Below, one piece after another: positions 55,344-63,799 of a DNA stretch of 64,000 nucleotides. The translations under genes were made by a program, and so were the position numbers. This DNA comes from an uncultured Tenacibaculum sp. Lineage in GTDB: Bacteria > Bacteroidota > Bacteroidia > Flavobacteriales > Flavobacteriaceae. The notes under the pieces were generated by a model that saw only the letters and a program-made list of their open reading frames with translations, was not told where the DNA came from and searched no databases. Location: contig CANMJA010000011.1 in assembly GCA_947498055.1 (NCBI GenBank), forward strand, positions 41,345 through 105,344. The letters run 5' to 3'. Position 1 is the stretch's first letter. Every line of letters begins with the position of its first letter.

Positions 55344-55694
55344 TTACTCTTTATGCATAAAACGCTGCTTTCCTAATAATTCTTCTTCTGTTTCAACATT
55401 ATCATCATCTGGTACACAACAATCTACAGGACAAACAGCCGCACATTGAGGTTCTTCATGAAAACCTTTACACTCTGTACATTTATCTGCTACTATATAA
55501 TATATTTCATCAGAAATAGGCTCTTGCTCTTCATCTGCATTTGCTTTATTTCCGTTTGGTAAAATTATATTTCCCTCTAAATCTGTTCCTTCCGAATATT
55601 TCCACTCTTCAGCACCTTCATATATTGCAGTATTTGGGCATTCTGGTTCACATGCTCCACAATTTATACATTCGTCTGTTATTATAATTGCCAT
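55344..55694 (-). CDS. Ferredoxin, 2 x [4Fe-4S] type
   Basis: Small electron carrier of 116 residues. Two clusters are implied: [13 protein letters not shown] near the start and [22 protein letters not shown] after an insertion of about 40 residues. The spacing resembles the YfhL/Alvin ferredoxin family. It is divergent to a LuxC-type acyl-CoA reductase; a shared electron-transfer role is possible but unproven. Confidence 0.92.
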   Translation of the reverse strand: MAIIITDECINCGACEPECPNTAIYEGAEEWKYSEGTDLEGNIILPNGNKANADEEQEPISDEIYYIVADKCTECKGFHEEPQCAAVCPVDCCVPDDDNVETEEELLGKQRFMHKE

Positions 55695-55716
55695 ACTATA
55701 TCATTTTCAGTTTTCG

Positions 55717-55724
55717 TAACTTTG
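55717..55724 (+). promoter_or_regulatory. -7 box of the acyl-CoA reductase gene
   Basis: TAACTTTG matches TAnnTTTG. The next TTG upstream is 26 bases away, too far for the usual range. It lies back to back with the ferredoxin promoter. Confidence 0.5.
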
Positions 55725-55730
55725 CTCACG

Positions 55731-55761
55731 CAAAAATAAAGCCAATTTAATTTAGAACCAA
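55731..55761 (-). promoter_or_regulatory. Ferredoxin promoter
   Basis: On the minus strand TTG (55759-55761), 20 bases, TATTTTTG (55731-55738): a good consensus promoter. Transcription would start about 30 bases before the ferredoxin ATG. Confidence 0.7.
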
Positions 55762-55766
55762 TTTAA

Positions 55767-56828
55767 ATGGATAAAATCGAAAAACGAATTCAAGCATTTG
55801 TAAAATTAGGCACCTTTTTAAGTCAATTCAATAGAAAAGAAATACATCAAAAAGAAAATATCGAGTTTAATGATCTATTTTTTGATGGATTTAAACATCA
55901 ATTAAAAGTTGCAGGAGAGAAAAACACTTGGTTTACAAAAGAAAACTTATTATTTTCTTGTGAAAGTTGGGCCAATGCTTTAACTCTTGAAAACATTCAT
56001 AAATGGATTGAAAAAGAGGATTTAAATACCGGTTCTTCTAAAAAAGTAGCTATTATTATGGCTGGTAATATTCCTTTAGTTGGTTTTCATGATTTTATTG
56101 CTGTTTTAATTTCTGGTCATTCTGTATTGGTTAAATTATCTAGTAATGATAAACATTTACTTCCTTTTTTAGCTAAATATTTAGAATATGTAAATACTGA
56201 TTTTAAAGATACTATTGAATTTACAGATAAAAAACTAACTGGCTTTGATGCTGTTATTGCTACAGGAAGTAATAATACTGCTCGTTATTTTGAATATTAT
56301 TTTAAAAACAAGCCTAGTATTATAAGAAAAAACAGAAACTCTGTTGCAGTAATAACAGGGAAAGAAACAGAGGAAGACTACATGAATTTAAGCGAAGACA
56401 TATTTTGTTACTTTGGACTAGGTTGCCGTTCTGTTTCAAAATTATTTGTTCCTAGAAATTATAACTTCGATCCCTTTTTTAAAGGCATGTTTCATAAACA
56501 AGAAATTATTAATAATTTTAAATATGCTAATAACTACGATTATAACAAAGCAGTGTATTTAATGAGTGAGTTTGATCTTTTAGAAAATGGTTTTTTAATG
56601 ATTAAAGAAGACACCAGCTACTCCTCTCCTATTTCTTCTGTTTTTTATGAATACTATGATAAGGAAGAGGATTTAAAAATTAAATTATTTGAAGACAGAG
56701 AAAAAATTCAATGTGTTGTAGCAAAAAATTTTATAGAAAATGAAATTGCTTTTGGAGAAACACAACAACCAAATTTATGGGATTATGCAGATGGCGTAAA
56801 TACGTTAGATTTTTTATCTAAAATTTAA
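55767..56828 (+). CDS. Acyl-CoA reductase (LuxC family)
   Basis: Protein of 353 residues related to LuxC-type fatty acyl-CoA reductases, which make aldehydes with NADPH. Visible are the nucleotide-binding core VAIIMAGNIPLVGFHDFIAVLISGH (start of the Rossmann fold), ATGSNNTARYFEYYF, IIRKNRNSVAVITG and the likely catalytic Cys in FGLGCRSVSKLFVP. Flavobacteria commonly carry it between a ferredoxin gene and serC, as here. The product of the reaction in these non-luminous bacteria is not known to me. Confidence 0.87.
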   Translation: MDKIEKRIQAFVKLGTFLSQFNRKEIHQKENIEFNDLFFDGFKHQLKVAGEKNTWFTKENLLFSCESWANALTLENIHKWIEKEDLNTGSSKKVAIIMAGNIPLVGFHDFIAVLISGHSVLVKLSSNDKHLLPFLAKYLEYVNTDFKDTIEFTDKKLTGFDAVIATGSNNTARYFEYYFKNKPSIIRKNRNSVAVITGKETEEDYMNLSEDIFCYFGLGCRSVSKLFVPRNYNFDPFFKGMFHKQEIINNFKYANNYDYNKAVYLMSEFDLLENGFLMIKEDTSYSSPISSVFYEYYDKEEDLKIKLFEDREKIQCVVAKNFIENEIAFGETQQPNLWDYADGVNTLDFLSKI

Positions 56829-56847
56829 TTAAGAATCTGTAAAATCG

Positions 56848-56855
56848 CATCTTTG
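56848..56855 (+). promoter_or_regulatory. Possible -7 box of serC
   Basis: CATCTTTG, one mismatch to the consensus and the same octamer as in front of the ferritin gene, 20 bases before the serC ATG. No -33. Confidence 0.35.
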
Positions 56856-56875
56856 TATTATTAACTATTTTAACG

Positions 56876-57940
56876 ATGAAAAAACATAACTTTAGTGCCG
56901 GTCCATGTATATTACCAGAAGAAGTATTACAAAAAGCTTCTGAAGCTGTTATAAATTTTAATCAAGATAATTTATCCCTTATTGAAATTTCACATCGTAG
57001 TAAACCTTTTGTAGAGGTTATAGAAAAAGGTAGAAGTTTAGTTTTAGAGTTGTTACATTTAAATGATTCGGAGTATGCAACACTTTTTTTACACGGAGGT
57101 GCTAGTACACAGTTTTTAATGATTGCTTATAATTTTTTAAATAAAAAAGCAGGCTATTTAAACACAGGTACTTGGAGTAACAAAGCTATTAAAGAAGCTA
57201 AGTTATTTGGCGATTTAATAGAAGTAGCTTCTTCTAAAGATGATGCCTTTAACTACATTCCTAAAGATTACATTGTTCCTGCAGATATTGATTATTTCCA
57301 TTGCACAAGTAATAATACCATTTACGGAACTCAAATGAAAGCATTTCCTGAAGTTAAAGTTCCTTTAATTTGTGATATGAGTTCTGATATTTTTTCACGT
57401 GAATTAGATTTTTCTAAATTCGATTTAATATATGCAGGAGCTCAAAAAAATATGGGTCCAGCTGGAACAACGTTAGTCGTTATCAAAAAAGAATTATTAA
57501 ACAATATTACTAGAGAAGTTCCTTCTATGTTAAGTTATAAAACACATATAGAAAAAGATAGTATGTTTAATACTCCTTCTGTATTTTCTGTATATGTTTC
57601 TATGTTAACTTTAGATTGGTTAAAAGAATTAGGAGGTATTCCTTTTATCGAAAAAGTAAATACTAAAAAAGCTGATTTACTATACAGTGAAATTGATAGA
57701 AATCCACTTTTTAAAGGAAATGTAGCCACAGAAGATAGAAGCATTATGAATGCTACATTCACACTAAAAAACAAAGACTTACAAGAGAAGTTTGATACTA
57801 TGTGGAAAGATGCGAATATTAATGGGATAAACGGTCATAGATCTGTTGGAGGTTATAGAGTAAGTATGTATAATGCTTTACCTTTATATAGTGTTCAAGC
57901 ATTAGTAGACGTTATGCAAGAATTAGAAAGAAAAGCTTAA
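56876..57940 (+). CDS. serC: Phosphoserine aminotransferase
   Basis: PLP enzyme of 354 residues that converts 3-phosphohydroxypyruvate and glutamate to phosphoserine. The N-terminal NFSAGPCILPEEVL, HGGASTQF, and the PLP lysine in YAGAQKNMGPAG are standard; the C-terminal GHRSVGGYRVSMYNA is as in other members. It heads the group serC, SerA-like, DUF1015, YggS-like, with a hairpin between the first two. Confidence 0.97.
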   Translation: MKKHNFSAGPCILPEEVLQKASEAVINFNQDNLSLIEISHRSKPFVEVIEKGRSLVLELLHLNDSEYATLFLHGGASTQFLMIAYNFLNKKAGYLNTGTWSNKAIKEAKLFGDLIEVASSKDDAFNYIPKDYIVPADIDYFHCTSNNTIYGTQMKAFPEVKVPLICDMSSDIFSRELDFSKFDLIYAGAQKNMGPAGTTLVVIKKELLNNITREVPSMLSYKTHIEKDSMFNTPSVFSVYVSMLTLDWLKELGGIPFIEKVNTKKADLLYSEIDRNPLFKGNVATEDRSIMNATFTLKNKDLQEKFDTMWKDANINGINGHRSVGGYRVSMYNALPLYSVQALVDVMQELERKA

Positions 57941-57951
57941 ATAAATTATTA

Positions 57952-57976
57952 GAAATGAAATAAGTTCTTTCATTTC
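57952..57976 (+). terminator. Intercistronic hairpin between serC and the SerA-like gene
   Basis: Perfect 9-bp stem (57952-57960 with 57968-57976) around the loop TAAGTTC. It could be a weak terminator or an mRNA-processing or stability element that lowers expression of the following genes. Confidence 0.45.
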
Positions 57977-58005
57977 AATTATACAATAAAGACAGATACA
58001 AAATA

Positions 58006-58953
58006 ATGAAAATATTAGTAAATGTAGGAATTAGCACAAATGCAATTTCACTTTTAGAAGAATCCAATTTTGAAGTTATAACTACAAATGTAGCCCAAGA
58101 ACAATTGGAAAATTATATTAATGAAGAACATATAAATGCCATTTTAATTTCTAATTCCATAGAAATCACTCAAGAACTAATCGATGGTTGTCCGAGTCTT
58201 AATTTAATTGGCTGTAGTGGTATTCATTTAGATAATATCGATGTTCAATATGCAAAAGATCAAGGTTTACATATTATAAATACTCCAGAAGCATCTTCTA
58301 ATAGTATTGCGGAATTAGTTTTTGCACATGCATTAGGTATGACTCGTAATTTACATCAATCTAATAGAGAAATGCCTTTAGAAGGAGATTCTAATTTTAG
58401 AGGTCTTAAAAAATTATATTGGGGAAATGAACTTCGTGGAAAAACGATTGGTCTCATAGGAATGGAGCAAACTGCTATTGCTACTGCAAAAATAGCTTTA
58501 GGAATGGGAATGAAAGTATTAATGTTTGATTATGAGCCTAAAGAAATCACGATAGAATTTGAGTTTTTTGATGGACAAACTACTAATTTCAACTTTCATT
58601 CTGTAGATGTAAATGAATTACTAACCGAATCTGATTTTATTTCTGTACACGTTCCTAACCAAGATACATCTATTTTAAGCACTTCTCAGTTTGAAAAAAT
58701 GAAAGATGGCGTAGGAATTATTAATTGTACCTATAGCGGACTTATAGACGAAATAGCGCTTGTAAATGCTATAGAAAGCGGAAAAATAAGATATGCTGCT
58801 TTAGATGTTTTCGAAAACGAACCTAATCCAGAAATACAATTATTAATGAATCCTAATTTATCTCTTTCTCCTAATATCGCTACAGCTACTTTAGAGTCAC
58901 AAGACAAAATGGGAATCGAATTAGCAACGCAAGTTACCGCTTTACTATCTTAA
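58006..58953 (+). CDS. SerA-like D-2-hydroxyacid dehydrogenase with degenerate active site
   Basis: Protein of 315 residues clearly descended from the short 3-phosphoglycerate dehydrogenase of flavobacteria (no ACT domain), which sits next to serC. The scaffold is kept (INTPEASSNSIAELVFAHALG, NMPLEGD-like REMPLEGD, ALVNAIESGKIRYAALDVFENEP), but functional residues have changed: the cofactor glycine loop reads IGMEQTAI (two of three glycines lost, residues 151-158), the catalytic Arg of NAARGG is Tyr243 (NCTYSG), the catalytic His is Asn290 (SPNIA), and the substrate arginine of the RS loop reads ISNS (48-51). The Glu of NEP (272) remains. It is probably not a working dehydrogenase. It is 3 bases from DUF1015. 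Confidence 0.9.
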   Translation: MKILVNVGISTNAISLLEESNFEVITTNVAQEQLENYINEEHINAILISNSIEITQELIDGCPSLNLIGCSGIHLDNIDVQYAKDQGLHIINTPEASSNSIAELVFAHALGMTRNLHQSNREMPLEGDSNFRGLKKLYWGNELRGKTIGLIGMEQTAIATAKIALGMGMKVLMFDYEPKEITIEFEFFDGQTTNFNFHSVDVNELLTESDFISVHVPNQDTSILSTSQFEKMKDGVGIINCTYSGLIDEIALVNAIESGKIRYAALDVFENEPNPEIQLLMNPNLSLSPNIATATLESQDKMGIELATQVTALLS

Positions 58954-58956
58954 ATT

Positions 58957-60201
58957 ATGGCTATTGTAAAACCTTTTAAAGCAATACGACCTACACGCGA
59001 TAAAATTGCGTTGGTTTCTTCTAAATCCTATGAAGCCTATGACCCAGGTTTGCTTAATGCAAAACTAGCTTATAACCCATATACGTTTTTACATGTAGTA
59101 AACCCTGGATACAAATACCATAAGCAAGAAGTAACAGGAGAACAACGTTTTAAATTAGTACACAATCGTTATTTAGAATTTAAAGAAAGTCATATTTTTA
59201 CACAAGATGAAACTCCTTCTTTTTATGTATATAAAAAAATAACACCTACCAATTCTTTTTGTGGAATAATTGCTGCAACTTCTGTTGAAGATTATCATAA
59301 TAATGTGATAAAAAAACATGAACGTACTTTACAAAAAAGAGAACTATTATTTGAAAACTATTTAAAAAATACAGGGTTTAATGCAGAACCTGTACTCCTA
59401 ACCTATCCTGATAATTCAGAAATTGATGCTATTTTAAATAAATACCAACAGCAAAGAGCAGAATATGAGTTTTCTACTACCGATAAAGATGTACACTTTT
59501 TGTGGCTAGTTAGCGACAAAAAAGATGTTACCTTTATAGTAAATGCTTTTGAAAAAATTAATACATTGTATATTGCTGATGGGCATCATCGTACTACTTC
59601 TTCGTGTTTATTAGCTAAAAACTTGGCAAAAGAAAATCCAAAACATACAGGAAAAGAAGATTATAACTTTTTTATGAGTTATTTACTTTCTGAAAGTCAA
59701 TTAAGTGTGTATGAATTTAATCGCTTTATTAAAGATTTAAATGGATATACTCCCGATGAATTTTTAATTGAATTAGATACCTATTTCAGAATTGAAAGAC
59801 GCGGACAAGAACTATACAGACCTAAAGAAAAACATCATTTTAGCATGTATTTAAAAGGAGAATTCTATGCTTTATATTTAAGAAAATCCGTTTATGAATT
59901 TACCGATGAATTAAGCAAACTAGATGCTGAAGTTTTATACAGAACAGTTTTAAAACCTATTTTAGGAATTGAAGATATTAGAAATGCTTCTAAAATAATT
60001 TATTCGCAAGATAAATCAGACGGTTTAGAATTAAAAACAAAAGTAGACAGTGGTAATTTTAAAGTTTCTTTTGGTATGTTACCAACAACCATACATGAAA
60101 TAAAAAATATCGTAGATGCTAATAGGATAATGCCGCCAAAAACTACTTACATAGAACCTAAATTAAGAAGTGCCTTAACTATATATGAATTTTTAAAATG
60201 A
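58957..60201 (+). CDS. DUF1015 family protein
   Basis: Protein of 414 residues of the DUF1015 family, which is often found next to serA-like genes. Recognisable is the highly conserved LYIADGHHRTTSS (near residue 210) and the N-terminal FKAIRPTRDKIALVSSKSYEAY; the end reads LRSALTIYEFLK. The function of the family is not established to me; the HH pair and DGH suggest a metal or nucleotide-binding enzyme. It overlaps the YggS-like gene by 4 bases. Confidence 0.9.
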   Translation: MAIVKPFKAIRPTRDKIALVSSKSYEAYDPGLLNAKLAYNPYTFLHVVNPGYKYHKQEVTGEQRFKLVHNRYLEFKESHIFTQDETPSFYVYKKITPTNSFCGIIAATSVEDYHNNVIKKHERTLQKRELLFENYLKNTGFNAEPVLLTYPDNSEIDAILNKYQQQRAEYEFSTTDKDVHFLWLVSDKKDVTFIVNAFEKINTLYIADGHHRTTSSCLLAKNLAKENPKHTGKEDYNFFMSYLLSESQLSVYEFNRFIKDLNGYTPDEFLIELDTYFRIERRGQELYRPKEKHHFSMYLKGEFYALYLRKSVYEFTDELSKLDAEVLYRTVLKPILGIEDIRNASKIIYSQDKSDGLELKTKVDSGNFKVSFGMLPTTIHEIKNIVDANRIMPPKTTYIEPKLRSALTIYEFLK

Positions 60202-60854
60202 TTATAGAAAATTTACAAAACATACAAAATGAATTGCCAGAAAACGTAACATTAGTTGCTGTTTCTAAAACCAAACCTATTACAGATATTAAGGAAGCCT
60301 ACAGTGCTGGTCAACGAATTTTTGGAGAAAATAAAATTCAAGAAATGGTTACTAAGTATGAAGAATTACCTAAAGATATTGAATGGCATATGATTGGCCA
60401 TTTACAAAGGAACAAGGTTAAATATATGGCGCATTTTGTAAGCTTAATTCATGGAGTAGATAGTTTGAAAACCTTAAAAGAAATTGATAAACAAGCTAAA
60501 AAACACAATAGAGTTATACAGTGTCTTTTACAAGTTCGTATTGCGCAAGAAGAAACTAAATTTGGTTTCCCTATTTCTGAAATAAAAGACATTTTATCTT
60601 CTGAAGAAATGATACAACTAAAAAACATTACAATTTCTGGTTTAATGGGAATGGCTACTTTTACAGATAATAAAGAACAATTAAAAAATGAATTTACTTC
60701 TTTAAAGAAATTATTCGAGGAGCTGAAAAAAGAATATTCACAACTTTCTATTCTTTCTATGGGAATGAGTGGAGACTACCAATTAGCTATAGAAAACGGT
60801 AGTACAATGGTTCGAATTGGTAGTGCTGTTTTTGGAAATAGAACCTATACTTAA
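60198..60854 (+). CDS. YggS family pyridoxal-phosphate homeostasis protein
   Basis: Single-domain PLP-binding protein of 218 residues; the PLP lysine is in LVAVSKTKPI, followed by FGENKIQEM, WHMIGHLQRNKVKY and LSMGMSGDYQLAIENGSTMVRIGSAVFG, all classic. It buffers PLP and amino-acid pools and has no known catalytic reaction. It ends the serC group. Confidence 0.95.
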   Translation: MIIENLQNIQNELPENVTLVAVSKTKPITDIKEAYSAGQRIFGENKIQEMVTKYEELPKDIEWHMIGHLQRNKVKYMAHFVSLIHGVDSLKTLKEIDKQAKKHNRVIQCLLQVRIAQEETKFGFPISEIKDILSSEEMIQLKNITISGLMGMATFTDNKEQLKNEFTSLKKLFEELKKEYSQLSILSMGMSGDYQLAIENGSTMVRIGSAVFGNRTYT

Positions 60855-60886
60855 TAAAGATTAAAAGATAGTTACTTGATTTTATC

Positions 60887-60894
60887 TATATTTG
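60887..60894 (+). promoter_or_regulatory. -7 box of the exonuclease gene
   Basis: TATATTTG is a perfect match; transcription would begin about 60899, just before a 5' hairpin. No -33 in the right place. Confidence 0.5.
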
Positions 60895-60905
60895 CCCTAT
60901 AAACT

Positions 60906-60931
60906 TTTCCTGTATCATCATAAACAGGAAA
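60906..60931 (+). promoter_or_regulatory. Hairpin in the 5' leader of the exonuclease mRNA
   Basis: Perfect 8-bp stem TTTCCTGT/ACAGGAAA around a 10-base loop, ending 10 bases before the start codon at 60942 and immediately after the expected transcription start. It could control translation or message stability. Confidence 0.5.
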
Positions 60932-60941
60932 TTTTGGCTAC

Positions 60942-62045
60942 ATGTACGCTATCTTAGATATTGAAACAACTGGGGGAAAATTTAACGAAGAAGGCATCAC
61001 TGAAATTGCCATCTACAAGTTTGACGGTCATGAAATTATCGATCAATTTATCTCTTTAGTTAACCCTCAAAAAGAAATACAAGAATTTGTTGTTAAGCTT
61101 ACTGGAATTAATAATAAGATGCTTAAAAACGCTCCTAAATTTCATGAAGTAGCTAAACGAATAATTGAAATTACTACCAATTGTATTATTGTAGCACACA
61201 ATGCTGCTTTTGACTATAGAATTTTACGAACTGAATATGATCGATTAGGATATGATTACATTAGAAATTCATTGTGTACAGTTACATTAAGTAAAAAATT
61301 AATTTTAGACCAACCTTCTTATAGTTTAGGAAAACTATGCAGAAACTTAGGCATAGCTGTTGCAGATAGACATCGTGCTAATGGAGATGCATTAGCTACA
61401 GTAAAACTATTTAAATTATTGTTAGAAAAAGATGTAGATAAAAATATCATACAACAAACAATAAAATATTCTGATAATAGAAATCGTAAATTAAAATTAA
61501 GATCCATATTAGATAACCTACCTGAAAAAGAAGGGGTTTATTATGTACATAATGAAGAAGGTAAAATTATTTTTTTAGGTCGAGGAAAAAATATTAGACA
61601 GGAAGTTAATAAACTATTCTTAAAAGAATCTAAAAGAGCTATAAAGGTAAATGAGAAGGTAGATTCTGTTACCTTTGAAGAAACAGGTAATCAGTTATTT
61701 ACAAGATTAAAATATTATACAGAATTAGACATTCTAAAACCCAAATATAATATCATTAGAAAAAGGAAATTAACTACAAAAAACTTTCATCAAGATAATT
61801 TAATTCTAATAGATAAAGGAAGAATTCCTGAAGAAAAATCAGTTATTTTAATTGAAAAAAATGAGGTTTTAGGACACGCTTTTACAAATTTAGCACACCA
61901 AACAAATCAACTTCATATTTTAAAAAACCTAGTTACCTCTATAGAAAACAAGCAACTAGCAAAAACTATAATTAAAAATTATTTAGCTAGTAACACTGTA
62001 GAAAAAATTATTAGGTTTGATGTGGATACTACAGAAATGAAATAA
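60942..62045 (+). CDS. DnaQ-like 3'-5' exonuclease with a UvrC-like (GIY-YIG) domain
   Basis: Protein of 367 residues. Residues 1-170 are a DEDDh exonuclease: AILDIETTGG (catalytic Asp and Glu), VAHNAAFDYRILRTEY, and HRANGDALATVKLF (His and Asp). Residues about 190-280 resemble a GIY-YIG fold like the UvrC N-terminus (NLPEKEGVYYVHNEEGKIIFLGRGKNIRQEV). The arrangement is like Cho/DnaQ-UvrC fusions of Bacteroidota and points to DNA repair or proofreading, with the two parts acting on damaged ends. A potassium channel gene follows. Confidence 0.85.
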   Translation: MYAILDIETTGGKFNEEGITEIAIYKFDGHEIIDQFISLVNPQKEIQEFVVKLTGINNKMLKNAPKFHEVAKRIIEITTNCIIVAHNAAFDYRILRTEYDRLGYDYIRNSLCTVTLSKKLILDQPSYSLGKLCRNLGIAVADRHRANGDALATVKLFKLLLEKDVDKNIIQQTIKYSDNRNRKLKLRSILDNLPEKEGVYYVHNEEGKIIFLGRGKNIRQEVNKLFLKESKRAIKVNEKVDSVTFEETGNQLFTRLKYYTELDILKPKYNIIRKRKLTTKNFHQDNLILIDKGRIPEEKSVILIEKNEVLGHAFTNLAHQTNQLHILKNLVTSIENKQLAKTIIKNYLASNTVEKIIRFDVDTTEMK

Positions 62046-62078
62046 TAATTTGTAATATTGCTATTATAACAAATCATT

Positions 62079-62903
62079 TTGACAGAGAAAAAATCAAAAG
62101 AAAACTGGAAAAAGAGACTTCATGAAATTATTTATGAAGCAGACACTCCTGCTGGTAAACTATTCGATATCATACTTTTAATAGCTATTTTACTTAGTAT
62201 AGCTGTAGTAATGCTAGAAAGTGTAAATAGTATTAGTAAAGAATATAGTAACCTTCTTAATATCGTAGAATGGGGTATAACGATTCTCTTTACAGTAGAA
62301 TATATTGTAAGAATAATATCTATTAATAAACCATCTAAATACGTTCTTAGTTTTTATGGTATCATTGATTTTCTGTCTACTATACCTAAATACTTATCCT
62401 TATTTTTTGTTGGTACTCATAGTTTAGTTGCTTTAAGAGCATTACGTTTATTAAGAGTATTTAGAATATTAAAATTAGCCCGTTTTATTGGAGAATCACA
62501 AGGCTTAGTAAAAGCCTTGAAAGCAAGTAGAGCAAAAATAGCTGTCTTTTTATTCTTTGTAATCATCGTCTGTATCATTTTAGGTACAGTAATGTATTTA
62601 ATTGAAGGTTCCGAAAACGGTTTTACAAGTATTCCACGAAGTGTATATTGGGCAATTGTAACACTTACTACTGTTGGGTATGGAGATATTGCTCCTCATA
62701 CACCTATTGGACAATTTATAGCTAGTGTTATTATGATACTCGGTTATGCTATTATCGCTATTCCTACAGGTATTGTTTCTTCTGAAATAGGGAAACATTC
62801 AGATATTGATTTAAATACACAATCTTGCCCAAATTGCGCAACTGAAGGACATGATGATAATGCTATTTTCTGTTATCGTTGTGCACATAAACTACACGAA
62901 TAA
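62079..62903 (+). CDS. Voltage-gated-type potassium channel
   Basis: Six-helix ion channel of 274 residues beginning with TTG. The S4-like segment has regularly spaced arginines (VALRALRLLRVFRILKLARF, about residues 112-131), and the selectivity filter is TLTTVGYGD (about residue 203-211), so it should be K+ selective. The C-terminus has a short zinc-ribbon motif (CPNC and CYRC, about residues 247 and 265). It overlaps miaA by one base (TAATG). Confidence 0.9.
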   Translation: MTEKKSKENWKKRLHEIIYEADTPAGKLFDIILLIAILLSIAVVMLESVNSISKEYSNLLNIVEWGITILFTVEYIVRIISINKPSKYVLSFYGIIDFLSTIPKYLSLFFVGTHSLVALRALRLLRVFRILKLARFIGESQGLVKALKASRAKIAVFLFFVIIVCIILGTVMYLIEGSENGFTSIPRSVYWAIVTLTTVGYGDIAPHTPIGQFIASVIMILGYAIIAIPTGIVSSEIGKHSDIDLNTQSCPNCATEGHDDNAIFCYRCAHKLHE

Positions 62904-63799
62904 TGAATACACTTATCACCATTGTTGGCCCTACTGCTATTGGTAAAACTGCTTTGAGTATTCAACTAGCAAAACAGTATTATTGCGATATATTATCGTG
63001 CGATTCTAGACAATTTTATAAAGAAATGACTATTGGTACTGCTGTTCCTGATAAAGAAGAATTAAACGCCGCTAAACATCATTTTATTCAAAACAGAAGT
63101 ATTTTTGAAGATTATAGTGTTGGGCAATTTGAAAAAGATGCTATTGAAAAATTAGAGGAACTTTTTACTAAAAGCAATACACAAATAATGGTTGGTGGTA
63201 GTGGTTTATATGTAGATGCTGTATTAAAAGGCTTAGATTATTTCCCAAAAGTTACTCCAGAAATTAGAGAACATTTAAGTTTAGAATTGGAAAAAAAAGG
63301 CATTAATTTCTTGCAAGATAAATTACAAAAACTCGATCCAATTAGTTACAAAACTATTGCAATAAATAATCCTCATAGATTAATCAGAGCTCTAGAAATT
63401 TGTATTGGTACTAACACTCCTTACTCATCCTTTATAAATAAAAATAAAGCACCTAGAAACTTTCACTCAATTAAAATAGGTTTAAACGCAGATAGAGAAA
63501 TTATTTATGATCGAATAAATAAACGTGTAGATATCATGATGGAGCATGGTTTATTAGAAGAAGCAAAAAAATTATATCCTAATAAAAAACTTAACGCACT
63601 ACAAACTGTAGGTTATCGTGAATTATTTGAATACTTTGATGGTAATTGGACGTTAGATTTTGCTATTTCAGAAATTAAAAAGAATACACGACGCTTTGCT
63701 AAAAGACAACTCACTTGGTTTAGAAAAGATAAAAGCATTATCTGGTTTGGCCATAAAGAAAACACACAAAATATTTTACAAAAACTACAAGAAAATTAA
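62903..63799 (+). CDS. miaA: tRNA dimethylallyltransferase
   Basis: Enzyme of 298 residues that adds an isopentenyl group to A37 of tRNAs reading UNN codons. The P-loop IVGPTAIGKTALSI, the CDSRQFYKEMTIGTAVP motif and AKRQLTWFR near the C-terminus are intact. It is translationally coupled to the channel gene by the overlapping TAATG. The 200 bases after it to the window end contain no gene I can support. Confidence 0.96.
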   Translation: MNTLITIVGPTAIGKTALSIQLAKQYYCDILSCDSRQFYKEMTIGTAVPDKEELNAAKHHFIQNRSIFEDYSVGQFEKDAIEKLEELFTKSNTQIMVGGSGLYVDAVLKGLDYFPKVTPEIREHLSLELEKKGINFLQDKLQKLDPISYKTIAINNPHRLIRALEICIGTNTPYSSFINKNKAPRNFHSIKIGLNADREIIYDRINKRVDIMMEHGLLEEAKKLYPNKKLNALQTVGYRELFEYFDGNWTLDFAISEIKKNTRRFAKRQLTWFRKDKSIIWFGHKENTQNILQKLQEN

